Assembly: GCA_002399225.1 (NCBI GenBank)
Contig: DHDF01000148.1
Span: forward strand, 14,109 to 20,391
Length of the DNA: 6,283 nt
Reading direction: 5' to 3'
DNA from: a bacterium UBA4883
GTDB taxonomy: Bacteria > Bacillota > Clostridia > Oscillospirales > Acutalibacteraceae
Shown here piece by piece: positions 1 to 5,831 of this stretch; position 1 is the first letter of the stretch, and each line of letters begins with the position of its first letter. The position numbers and the translations under genes are program-made. The notes under the pieces are model-generated. The model saw only the letters and a program-made list of their open reading frames with translations, made no database searches and was not told the DNA's origin.

Positions 1-31
1 CATAACGGCAATTGCCGTTATGGACTTTTTT
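1..31 (+). terminator. Palindromic hairpin with T tract at the left edge, probable terminator
   Basis: Positions 1-22 form a perfect palindrome with arms CATAACGGCAA and TTGCCGTTATG; as a hairpin this gives 8 bp or more around a small loop. On the plus strand it is followed after three bases by six T (26-31), so it fits a terminator for a convergent plus-strand gene left of the window. For the minus strand the tail lies outside the window, so use as a bidirectional terminator for the pur operon is possible but not visible. The 70 bp between it and the purD stop hold nothing else I can name. Confidence 0.6.
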
Positions 32-102
32 AAAACTCAACACCGCCTTTTTACAAGGAAGGCAGTGCGGCGATAAAACAATTTATCTTTGCAGAGCGGT
101 TG

Positions 103-1362
103 TTATTTCCCGATATCGTGCCGGTACTGCTCCTCTTTAAAATGGATTTTCGAAACGGCAGCATATGCTTTTTCCAAAGCCTGCGGCAAATCCCGGCCCA
201 GAGCGGTTATACCGAGCACCCGGCCGCCGTTGGTATAGAATTTCCCATCTCGATATGCTGTTCCGGCGTGAAACACGGTGGCCCCTTCCACCTGTCCGTT
301 TTTATCAAGGCCGGAAATTTCATATCCTTTCTTGTATGCAACCGGATACCCTCCGGATGCCATCACAACACAGGCGCAGGCCTCTTTGCTCCATTCAATC
401 GGCTGCTGTTCCAGCGTTCCATCGGCGACCGCTTCCATAATATCGACCAGATCGGTCTTTAGGCGCGGCAAAACCACCTGAGCCTCCGGATCGCCGAACC
501 GGGAGTTATATTCGATGACCCTTGGACCGTCCGGAGTCAGCATCAATCCAAAATACAGGCAGCCTTTGAACGTACGTCCCTCTTCGTTCATCGCGCGGAC
601 CGTCGGCAGAAAAATCTCCCTTTCGCACTGCCGCGCAATTTCAGGGGTATAGTACGGATTCGGGCTGATGGTTCCCATCCCGCCGGTATTCAGGCCCTTG
701 TTCCCGTCCAGCGCGCGTTTGTGATCCTTGGAGGAAACCATCGGTCGGATACATTTTCCATCCGTAAAGGCCAGAACAGAGACCTCCGGACCGGTCAGGA
801 ATTCTTCCACGACCACGCGGTCACCGGAAGCGCCAAACTTTTTGTCTTCCATGATGGTCTTAATCCCCGCTTTTGCCTCTTCAAAATTGGAGGCAAGGAT
901 GACACCCTTGCCGAGCGCCAGCCCGTCCGCCTTGATGACGGCGGGGTATTTCGCGCGGCGGCGGATAAAGTCCAGCGCGGCATCCGGCCGGTTGAATACC
1001 TGATAGCCCGCCGTCGGAATTCCGTACTTTTTCATCAGATCTTTGGAAAACACCTTGCTGCTTTCGATCTCTGCGGCTTTCGCCCGCGGACCGAACGCGC
1101 GGATTCCGGCATTTTCCAGCGCATCTACCATACCCGCAGCAAGCGGGTCATCCGGCGCAACGACAACGAGGCCGATTTCTTTCTTTTTGGCAAATGAGAT
1201 AATCCCCTTAAGGTCCATCGCGGAAAGCGGAATACATTCCGCATCCCGTGAAATTCCCCCGTTCCCCGGGGCGCAGTAAATTTTTTCCGCCCTAGGGCTT
1301 TCCTTCAGCTTCCGGACCAGAACGTGTTCCCGGCCGCCGCCGCCGACCACTAATATTTTCAT
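103..1362 (-). CDS. purD: Phosphoribosylamine--glycine ligase (GAR synthetase)
   Basis: A 419-residue ATP-grasp enzyme joining phosphoribosylamine and glycine to form GAR, an early step of the pathway although encoded last here. The order of domains is complete: N-terminal VVGGGGREH (5-13), CAPGNGGI (30-37), the ATP-grasp loop KADGLALGKGV (144-154), VVVEEFLTGPEVSV (183-196), the SKDHKRALDGNKGLNTGGMG block (211-230) and the metal-binding end EYNSRFGDPEAQ (284-295). Length is typical. It has APDDPLAAG (69-77) where E. coli and Bacillus proteins have a GPE.PL type loop; this looks like lineage variation. The ATG at 1362 is 14 bp after the transformylase stop, with a GAGGG/GGGG-rich ribosome site lying in that gap and in the preceding codons. 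It is the last gene of the visible operon. Confidence 0.97.
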   Translation of the reverse strand: MKILVVGGGGREHVLVRKLKESPRAEKIYCAPGNGGISRDAECIPLSAMDLKGIISFAKKKEIGLVVVAPDDPLAAGMVDALENAGIRAFGPRAKAAEIESSKVFSKDLMKKYGIPTAGYQVFNRPDAALDFIRRRAKYPAVIKADGLALGKGVILASNFEEAKAGIKTIMEDKKFGASGDRVVVEEFLTGPEVSVLAFTDGKCIRPMVSSKDHKRALDGNKGLNTGGMGTISPNPYYTPEIARQCEREIFLPTVRAMNEEGRTFKGCLYFGLMLTPDGPRVIEYNSRFGDPEAQVVLPRLKTDLVDIMEAVADGTLEQQPIEWSKEACACVVMASGGYPVAYKKGYEISGLDKNGQVEGATVFHAGTAYRDGKFYTNGGRVLGITALGRDLPQALEKAYAAVSKIHFKEEQYRHDIGK

Positions 1363-1376
1363 CGTTTTCCCCGCCC

Positions 1377-2555
1377 TCAGTGATGGAACAGGCGCAGGCC
1401 CGTAAACGCCATTACCATGCCATATTTGTCGCAGGTTTCGATCACATTGTCATCGCGGATCGAGCCGCCCGGCTGTGCAATGTAAGAGACGCCGGATTGA
1501 TGAGCGCGCTCAATGTTGTCCCCAAACGGGAAAAATGCGTCGGAGCCGAGCGAAACCCCCGCCTGCCGATTCAGCCACTCCCGTTTTTCCTCGCGAGTCA
1601 GAGGATTCGGTCGAACGGTGAAGAGATTCTGCCAAGCTCCGTCCGCCAGAACTCCCTTCGCATCGTCGGACAGATAGACATCGATGGTGTTGTCGCGGTC
1701 CGGCCTGCGGATACCCTCATGGAACGGAAGCTCCAAAACCTTCGGATGCTGGCGCAACAGCCATTTGTCCGCTTTGTCTCCGGCGAGGCGTGTGCAGTGG
1801 ATCCGGGACTGCTGGCCCGCTCCGACCCCGATTGTCCGGCCCCCCTGCGCATAGCACACGGAATTGGACTGGGTATATTTCAGCGCAATCAGCGAAAGAA
1901 GCAGATCCCGTTTTGCACTGTCAGGGAGAACATGGGTTTTTGTCACAATATTTTGCAAAAGCTCCGGGCCGATGGCGGATTCATTGCGGCCCTGCTCAAA
2001 TGTCACACCGAATACATCTTTATGCTCGACCGGATTTGGGCGGTAATCCGGGTCAATCCGGATAATGTTATAGGTGCCCTTGCGCTTGGATTTTAAAATT
2101 TCGAGGGCCTTTTCCGTATAGCCGGGAGCAATGACGCCGTCGGAAACTTCTCTCTTGAGAACCCTTGCCGTCTGTTCATCGCAGATATCCGACAGCGCGG
2201 CAAAATCGCCGTAGGAAGACATTCGGTCCGCACCGCGCGCCGTCGCATAAGCCGCCGCCAGCGGAGAGAGCTCCAGGTCGTCTACAAAGCAGATTTTCCG
2301 GATGGTCTCGGGCAGATCCACGCCGAGCGCGGCCCCCGCCGGACTGACATGTTTAAAAGACGCCGCGGCGGGCAGGCCGCACGCCGCTTTCAGTTCCCGC
2401 ACCAGTTGCCAGCTATTGAGCGCATCAAGAAAATTGATGTAACCGGGCCGTCCATTCAGGACTTCGACCGGCAGATTGCTGCCGTCTTTCATAAAGATTC
2501 GAGCGGGTTTCTGATTCGGATTGCAGCCATATTTCAGCATGAGTTCCTTTGCCAT
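1377..2555 (-). CDS. purH: Stand-alone AICAR transformylase (PurH C-terminal domain only)
   Basis: A 392-residue enzyme that formylates AICAR with 10-formyl-tetrahydrofolate to FAICAR. It corresponds only to the transformylase half of bifunctional PurH/ATIC; the roughly 200-residue N-terminal MGS-like cyclohydrolase domain is absent, and the protein begins at the start of the transformylase domain (LKYGCNPNQ, 7-15). The ATG at 2555 has a GGGAGG site with 7-nt spacing, so this is a genuine start and not a truncation. Key residues are present: the catalytic pair K68-H69 in SFKHVSPAG (equivalent to K266-H267 of animal ATIC), N231 in KYTQSNSVCYA, GAGQQSRIHCTRLAGDKA (245-262), SDAFFPFGDN with D346, and a C-terminal LRLFHH. 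Several of these blocks resemble animal ATIC more than E. coli PurH, which as I recall has KHMNPCG and RHFRH at the matching places. The purH symbol is used loosely, as only one of its two activities is encoded. purD follows after 14 bp. Confidence 0.95.
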   Translation of the reverse strand: MAKELMLKYGCNPNQKPARIFMKDGSNLPVEVLNGRPGYINFLDALNSWQLVRELKAACGLPAAASFKHVSPAGAALGVDLPETIRKICFVDDLELSPLAAAYATARGADRMSSYGDFAALSDICDEQTARVLKREVSDGVIAPGYTEKALEILKSKRKGTYNIIRIDPDYRPNPVEHKDVFGVTFEQGRNESAIGPELLQNIVTKTHVLPDSAKRDLLLSLIALKYTQSNSVCYAQGGRTIGVGAGQQSRIHCTRLAGDKADKWLLRQHPKVLELPFHEGIRRPDRDNTIDVYLSDDAKGVLADGAWQNLFTVRPNPLTREEKREWLNRQAGVSLGSDAFFPFGDNIERAHQSGVSYIAQPGGSIRDDNVIETCDKYGMVMAFTGLRLFHH

Positions 2556-2570
2556 TAGAGTTCCTCCCTC

Positions 2571-3281
2571 TCAACGGTTCTTGTTTAGAATTCTTGTTTC
2601 CATCAGCCCGGTTTTCAGACTGATGAAGCGGACAAATAAAGATATTTTATTCTCTTCATTGAGCGAGTTCCAGATTCCGTGTGTCAGCTCATCAATGCTG
2701 CCGGTCAAAGCGACGCGGGCCGGCTCTCCTTCAAAGGAAGGAAGCGGATCGCCGTCGCCGGAATAAGTGTGGATGATCCTTCCCTCTCCCGCGGCAGGAG
2801 AATTGTATTCAAAGAACTGCCGAAATGTGACATCCGGCGAACCATCTCCGCTTTTTAGAATGGAAAGTGTAAAGCGAAAGCCGTTTTCCGTTTCTAGAAT
2901 TCCTGAAATTCTCGGTGTGTAGTTCGGGGCATCCGGCTCAAAAGTCCGTGTTCGAAGTGCTTCTTCAAACGACTTTCCCTCTTTCAGAAACTCGCAGACC
3001 GTGTCCGTCTGATCCCCATTTGTCACAACCGTGCGGCTTCCGGACACCTGCACCGGCGAATAAAGGATCAAAGACGGATCCCTGACTTTCGATTCGTCGA
3101 ACGCTTTGGTACGCAGGCCCTGTCCTTCCTCTTCAAACACTCTGTTTCTGCTGTTTTCACTACGCCCCATGATGAAATAGGCAATAACGGCATAAGTACC
3201 ATCCTCGCTTCTGCCCATCAGAATTCCTCTGCCCGGGTATGGGTTTCCACCCAGATAATCTTCTAAATTCATTCGCTGCAA
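2571..3281 (-). CDS. purO: IMP cyclohydrolase, PurO family
   Basis: Proposed to close the last ring of purine synthesis, FAICAR to IMP plus water. The protein (236 residues from TTG at 3281, 233 from ATG at 3272) does not resemble the MGS-fold cyclohydrolase domain of PurH. It matches my recall of the PurO/IMP_cyclohyd family first described in methanogenic archaea: NPYPGRG near the N terminus (13-19), MGRSENSRNR (38-47), VVTNGDQTDT (85-94) and FEPDAPNYTPRIS (114-126). Position supports the role: it sits between purN and an AICAR transformylase that lacks its own cyclohydrolase domain. It overlaps purN by about 13 bp and ends 15 bp before the transformylase. An upstream ATG at 3371 is also in frame, but the residues it adds are read out of frame through purN and have no ribosome site. 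The family call is strong; the activity is inferred from family and context. Confidence 0.9.
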   Translation of the reverse strand: MQRMNLEDYLGGNPYPGRGILMGRSEDGTYAVIAYFIMGRSENSRNRVFEEEGQGLRTKAFDESKVRDPSLILYSPVQVSGSRTVVTNGDQTDTVCEFLKEGKSFEEALRTRTFEPDAPNYTPRISGILETENGFRFTLSILKSGDGSPDVTFRQFFEYNSPAAGEGRIIHTYSGDGDPLPSFEGEPARVALTGSIDELTHGIWNSLNEENKISLFVRFISLKTGLMETRILNKNR

Positions 3282-3913
3282 GACAAGTCCTCCTTTATTG
3301 TTACGACACCGTTTTCGACTTTCAGGCGCCCGGCGCAGAACAGGGCAACTGCTTTCGGCAGCAGTTTCCACTCCGCCTGTTCCATCACCCTGCGCTGCAG
3401 AATTTCCGGCGTATCCCCTGGCAGCACCTCCACCGCCTTTTGCAGAATGATTGGTCCGCCATCGCAGACTTCATTGACGAAATGCACCGTTGCACCCGTC
3501 ACCCTGACGCCCCGCTTCAGCGCAGCCTGATGGACGCGCAGACCATAATACCCCTCCCCGCAAAAAGATGGGAGCAGGGATGGGTGAATATTGACGATCC
3601 GGTTGCGGTAGCGGTCAATCACCTGCGGGCTGATAATTGTCATAAATCCGGCAAGCACCACCAGTCCGATGTTCTCCCGGTCCAGAATTCCGAGAAGCTG
3701 CTCGTCGTACTCGTCCTGCCCGGCAAAATTGCGCCGCCGAAGCACTTCGGCCGGAATTCCGGCCTGCTCCGCGCGGGTAAGCGCATAGGCATCCTCCCGG
3801 CTGGAAATGACCAGAGCGATTTTTCCCCCCGGAATTTTCCCCTGATTCTGCGCATCAATCAACGCTTGCAGGTTGGTCCCCCCACCGGAGACAAGGACAG
3901 CAATCTTCAGCAT
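3269..3913 (-). CDS. purN: Phosphoribosylglycinamide formyltransferase, folate-dependent
   Basis: A 214-residue enzyme that transfers a formyl group from 10-formyl-tetrahydrofolate to GAR, giving FGAR. The N terminus has the nucleotide-fold motif [10 protein letters not shown] (9-18). The catalytic set is complete: N108 and H110 in [13 protein letters not shown]144 in ATVHFV, and D151 in CDGGPIILQ, corresponding to the Asn-His-Asp triad of E. coli PurN plus the conserved second histidine. Length matches the family. The ATG overlaps the purM stop region by 7 bp and has a GGAGG site 10 nt upstream. The TGA stop lies inside the start region of the next gene. Confidence 0.97.
   Translation of the reverse strand: MLKIAVLVSGGGTNLQALIDAQNQGKIPGGKIALVISSREDAYALTRAEQAGIPAEVLRRRNFAGQDEYDEQLLGILDRENIGLVVLAGFMTIISPQVIDRYRNRIVNIHPSLLPSFCGEGYYGLRVHQAALKRGVRVTGATVHFVNEVCDGGPIILQKAVEVLPGDTPEILQRRVMEQAEWKLLPKAVALFCAGRLKVENGVVTIKEDLSCSE
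3289..3296 (-). promoter_or_regulatory. Ribosome binding site of the IMP cyclohydrolase gene, inside purN
   Basis: AAAGGAGG on the minus strand lies in the last codons of purN. It is 7 nt from a TTG codon (3281-3279) but 16 nt from the first in-frame ATG (3272-3270). The optimal spacing favours TTG as the start. The ATG, which overlaps the purN stop as ATGA, could still be used by re-initiating ribosomes. Confidence 0.65.
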
Positions 3914-4941
3914 AATTCAACGCCCTCCACGCCTGCGACAATGCTGCCAATCACGCGTGCCGGCGCTCCATTATGATTCAAAAAGTCCACGGCCCGGTCA
4001 GCATCCTCCGCCGCAACTGCGGCGCACATGCCAATCCCCATGTTAAAGGTATTATACATATCATGTTCCGGAATCGTTCCCTGATTTTGCAGCAGAGCAA
4101 AAATCGGCATCTGCGGAAGCCGGCTTTTTTCAATCCGGGCCGTTACGCATTTCGGGAGCATCCGCGGAATATTCTCATAGAACCCGCCGCCGGTGATATG
4201 CGAAGCCGCCTTGACTTTCACCTGTTTCATCAGCGCCAGCATCGGCTTCACATAGATGCGGGTCGGCTTTAAAAGTTCTTCTCCCAACGTGCAGCCGAGG
4301 TCGCCGATTTCCATATTGACATTCCGTTCGCCGAGATTGAACACCTTGCGCACCAGTGAAAAGCCATTGGAATGGAGGCCGGAAGATTCCAGCCCGATCA
4401 ACGCGTCGCCAGGGCGAATCGCGCTGCCGTCCAAAATTTTCTCCCGGTCTACCACGCCGACGGAAAACCCCGCAAGGTCATATTCATCCGTCGGATAAAA
4501 TCCGGGCATCTCGGCGGTCTCTCCGCCGATTAGTGCACAATCCGCCTGCACGCAGCCTTCCGCAACGCCGGAGACGATCTTTTCAATACTTTCCGGATGA
4601 TTTTTCCCCACGGCTAGATAATCAAGGAAAAAAAGCGGCTTTGCCCCGCAGCAGACAACATCATTCACGCACATGGCGACGCAGTCGATCCCGATGGTGT
4701 CGTGCTTGTCCATCAGAAACGCCAGCTTCAGCTTGGTGCCGACCCCGTCGGTTCCGCTTACAAGAACCGGGGCTTTCATCCCGGAAAAATCGGGCTGAAA
4801 TAAACCGCCGAAACCACCGATGCCGGAAACGACCCCCGGGATGTTGGTCCGCTCCACATGGCGTTTCATCAGTTCCACGGCCCGGTATCCCGCCGTCACG
4901 TCAACGCCGGCAGCTCTGTAACTCTCACTGTAACTTTTCAT
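3907..4941 (-). CDS. purM: Phosphoribosylformylglycinamidine cyclo-ligase (AIR synthetase)
   Basis: A 344-residue enzyme that closes the imidazole ring, turning FGAM plus ATP into aminoimidazole ribonucleotide in the cytosol. Family motifs are intact: [11 protein letters not shown] near the N terminus (8-18), the phosphate-binding GTDGVGTK (63-70), the VNDVVCCGA block (92-100), [11 protein letters not shown] (139-149) and [16 protein letters not shown] (183-198). Length is typical of bacterial PurM. The frame can be extended to a TTG at 4953, but the GGAGGG ribosome site then falls inside the extra codons, so the ATG at 4941, 4 nt after that site, is the start. The end overlaps purN by 7 bp, indicating translational coupling. 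Confidence 0.97.
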   Translation of the reverse strand: MKSYSESYRAAGVDVTAGYRAVELMKRHVERTNIPGVVSGIGGFGGLFQPDFSGMKAPVLVSGTDGVGTKLKLAFLMDKHDTIGIDCVAMCVNDVVCCGAKPLFFLDYLAVGKNHPESIEKIVSGVAEGCVQADCALIGGETAEMPGFYPTDEYDLAGFSVGVVDREKILDGSAIRPGDALIGLESSGLHSNGFSLVRKVFNLGERNVNMEIGDLGCTLGEELLKPTRIYVKPMLALMKQVKVKAASHITGGGFYENIPRMLPKCVTARIEKSRLPQMPIFALLQNQGTIPEHDMYNTFNMGIGMCAAVAAEDADRAVDFLNHNGAPARVIGSIVAGVEGVELC

Positions 4942-4945
4942 GCTT

Positions 4946-4951
4946 CCCTCC
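4946..4951 (-). promoter_or_regulatory. Ribosome binding site that fixes the purM start
   Basis: GGAGGG on the minus strand lies 4 nt before the ATG at 4941. It overlaps the alternative TTG codon at 4953-4951, which therefore cannot be the start served by this site. Confidence 0.8.
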
Positions 4952-4970
4952 AAAACACTTCATCGGCCGG

Positions 4971-5477
4971 TTAAAGCTGCTCTGCCTGAGCACGGACGGC
5001 TGCATCCTTTGCCGCAACCTTGTCTCTCATTTGGCATTTCATCCGCTCCAGCTTTTTCGCAAGCTCATCGTCCCCCACGGCCAAGATCTCCGCCGCGAGA
5101 ACCGCAGCGTTTTCCGCCCCGTTGACGGCGACGGTCGCAACCGGCACGCCGCCCGGCATCTGCACGGTGGCAAGCAGCGCATCCAGTCCTTCCAGCACAG
5201 AGGATTTCAGCGGCATTCCTATGACCGGCAAAGTGGTGTACGAGGCAAGTACACCGGCAAGATGAGCTGCCATACCGGCAGCAGCAATGAGAACGCCAAA
5301 GCCGTTTGTCTTGGCACTTTTAGCAAACTCGGCAGCTTCCACAGGCGTTCTGTGCGCGGAAAAGACATGGACCTCAAACGGAATTTCAAGGGATTTCAGC
5401 TTTTTGACGGCTGCGGACACAACTGGAAAATCACTGTCGCTTCCCATCACGACAGCCACTTTTTTCAGTTCTTTCAT
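4971..5477 (-). CDS. purE: N5-carboxyaminoimidazole ribonucleotide mutase, PurE class I
   Basis: A 168-residue cytosolic enzyme that converts N5-CAIR to CAIR, the carboxylation step of de novo purine synthesis. Class I signatures appear in order: MGSDSD (11-16) at the nucleotide-binding loop, SAHRTP (40-45) with the conserved active-site histidine H42, [11 protein letters not shown] (65-75), then VIGMPL and a [12 protein letters not shown] stretch (about 85-116). The length is normal for class I; the last 30 residues form a charged helical tail. The ATG at 5477 has an AAGGAG site with 7-nt spacing. It is the first gene after the operon promoter and is separated from purM by 29 bp. Class I PurE normally needs PurK to make N5-CAIR, and no purK is visible here. 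The usual clostridial neighbours purC and purF are also not next to it. Confidence 0.97.
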   Translation of the reverse strand: MKELKKVAVVMGSDSDFPVVSAAVKKLKSLEIPFEVHVFSAHRTPVEAAEFAKSAKTNGFGVLIAAAGMAAHLAGVLASYTTLPVIGMPLKSSVLEGLDALLATVQMPGGVPVATVAVNGAENAAVLAAEILAVGDDELAKKLERMKCQMRDKVAAKDAAVRAQAEQL

Positions 5478-5523
5478 TTTTTCTCTCCTTCTAAGTTACA
5501 AGCGAATGTTGACCGGACGATTT

Positions 5524-5552
5524 ATAATAAAAGTGCAATGGAATGGTGTAAA
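5524..5552 (-). promoter_or_regulatory. Likely promoter of the pur operon
   Basis: On the minus strand TTTACA (5552-5547), a 17-bp spacer and TATTAT (5529-5524) give a sigma-A-type promoter with five of six consensus bases in each box. The predicted start is near 5517, leaving a leader of only about 40 nt before the purE ATG. That is too short for a purine riboswitch. Any purine control would therefore have to act at the promoter through a repressor, or elsewhere. Confidence 0.65.
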
Positions 5553-5589
5553 AAGTCAAAGACCAAAGCAGCACAAAAAACCAAAAAAG

Positions 5590-5620
5590 ACAAAAAAGCT
5601 GCGCCTCCCTAGCGCAGCTT
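5590..5620 (-). terminator. Intrinsic terminator upstream of purE
   Basis: Read on the minus strand, AAGCTGCGC (5620-5612) and GCGCAGCTT (5604-5596) form a perfect 9-bp GC-rich stem around a 7-nt loop. A run of six T follows, then further T-rich blocks down to about 5575. There is no T run on the plus-strand side, so it terminates minus-strand transcription. It closes the short upstream transcript, and perhaps read-through from the SPFH gene. It is not a pur attenuator in the simple sense, because a good promoter lies between it and purE. Confidence 0.85.
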
Positions 5621-5626
5621 GCAGCT

Positions 5627-5707
5627 CTACTGTACAGTTTTCGCCCATTCGGCAGGCGCCGCACCGAAAGAATGACTTTGTGTCCGGTCTATTTTCAAAG
5701 TCATCAT
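5627..5707 (-). CDS. Possible small protein, 26 residues, unknown function
   Basis: A short reading frame starts with tandem ATG codons (5707-5705, 5704-5702) and ends at a TAG six bases before the terminator stem. A GGGGGTGG stretch lies just upstream, with 8 nt between its GGGGG and the first ATG; it is a fair but not ideal Shine-Dalgarno, and an in-frame GTG at 5716 is an alternative start. The peptide begins MMTLKIDRTQ and ends AEWAKTVQ. It is soluble, lacks a hydrophobic segment and does not resemble a toxin, a signal peptide or a run of regulatory codons. A promoter precedes it and a terminator follows it, so it looks like a self-contained transcription unit. The same DNA forms several hairpins, so it could instead be a noncoding or dual-function RNA. 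I do not recognise the peptide. Confidence 0.4.
   Translation of the reverse strand: MMTLKIDRTQSHSFGAAPAEWAKTVQ
5672..5704 (-). repeat. Stem-loop inside the short transcript
   Basis: A perfect 9-bp inverted repeat (ATGACTTTG pairing with CAAAGTCAT, arms 5704-5696 and 5680-5672) encloses a 15-nt loop. One arm starts at the second ATG of the short reading frame, so folding would affect access to its start codons. Downstream in the same RNA are a smaller TTCGG/CCGAA hairpin (5668-5649) and a 10-bp palindrome (5638-5629). Confidence 0.6.
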
Positions 5708-5741
5708 TGCATCCACCCCCGAATAATTCATACTTATTTAT

Positions 5742-5770
5742 ATTTTAGACGGTTTCGACAACAAATTCAA
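5742..5770 (-). promoter_or_regulatory. Putative sigma-A-type promoter for the short transcript upstream of purE
   Basis: On the minus strand TTGAAT (5770-5765) and TAAAAT (5747-5742) are separated by 17 bp. An overlapping alternative is TTGTTG (5764-5759), 16 bp, TATAAA (5742-5737). Either would start RNA near 5730-5737, about 25 nt before the ATG of the short reading frame and about 115 nt before the terminator stem. This is a match to the consensus only; there is no experimental evidence. Confidence 0.5.
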
Positions 5771-5831
5771 CTGTTTTCGGTCAAGCTACGGCTTTTTCCG
5801 CTCTTTTACGGAAATGCAAATCGAAAAAGGA

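Noticed and set aside
1380..2096. A 238-codon open frame on the plus strand
   Set aside because: It is antisense to the clearly conserved AICAR transformylase gene and has no recognisable domain.
3282..3371. Extension of the PurO protein to an ATG at 3371
   Set aside because: The extra residues are Arg-rich, lie entirely inside purN in another frame, have no ribosome site, and the conserved family region begins after them.
5497..5514. A PurR-box-like sequence (CGAATGTT) in the purE leader
   Set aside because: It shares only part of the Bacillus PurR box and there is no second, oppositely oriented copy nearby, so it cannot be supported.
4356..5612. A 418-codon open frame on the plus strand
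   Set aside because: It lies opposite purM and purE, is rich in Arg, Pro, Ser and His as expected for an antisense shadow of a GC-rich gene, and shows no family motifs.
5478..5740. A purine, PRPP, ZTP or tetrahydrofolate riboswitch upstream of purE
   Set aside because: None of the conserved core motifs I know for these classes can be found, and the promoter nearest to purE leaves only about 40 nt of leader.
5795..5814. A TTTCCG/CGGAAA hairpin just after the SPFH stop as its terminator
   Set aside because: The stem is only 6 bp and is followed on the minus strand by AAAGCC and not by a T tract.
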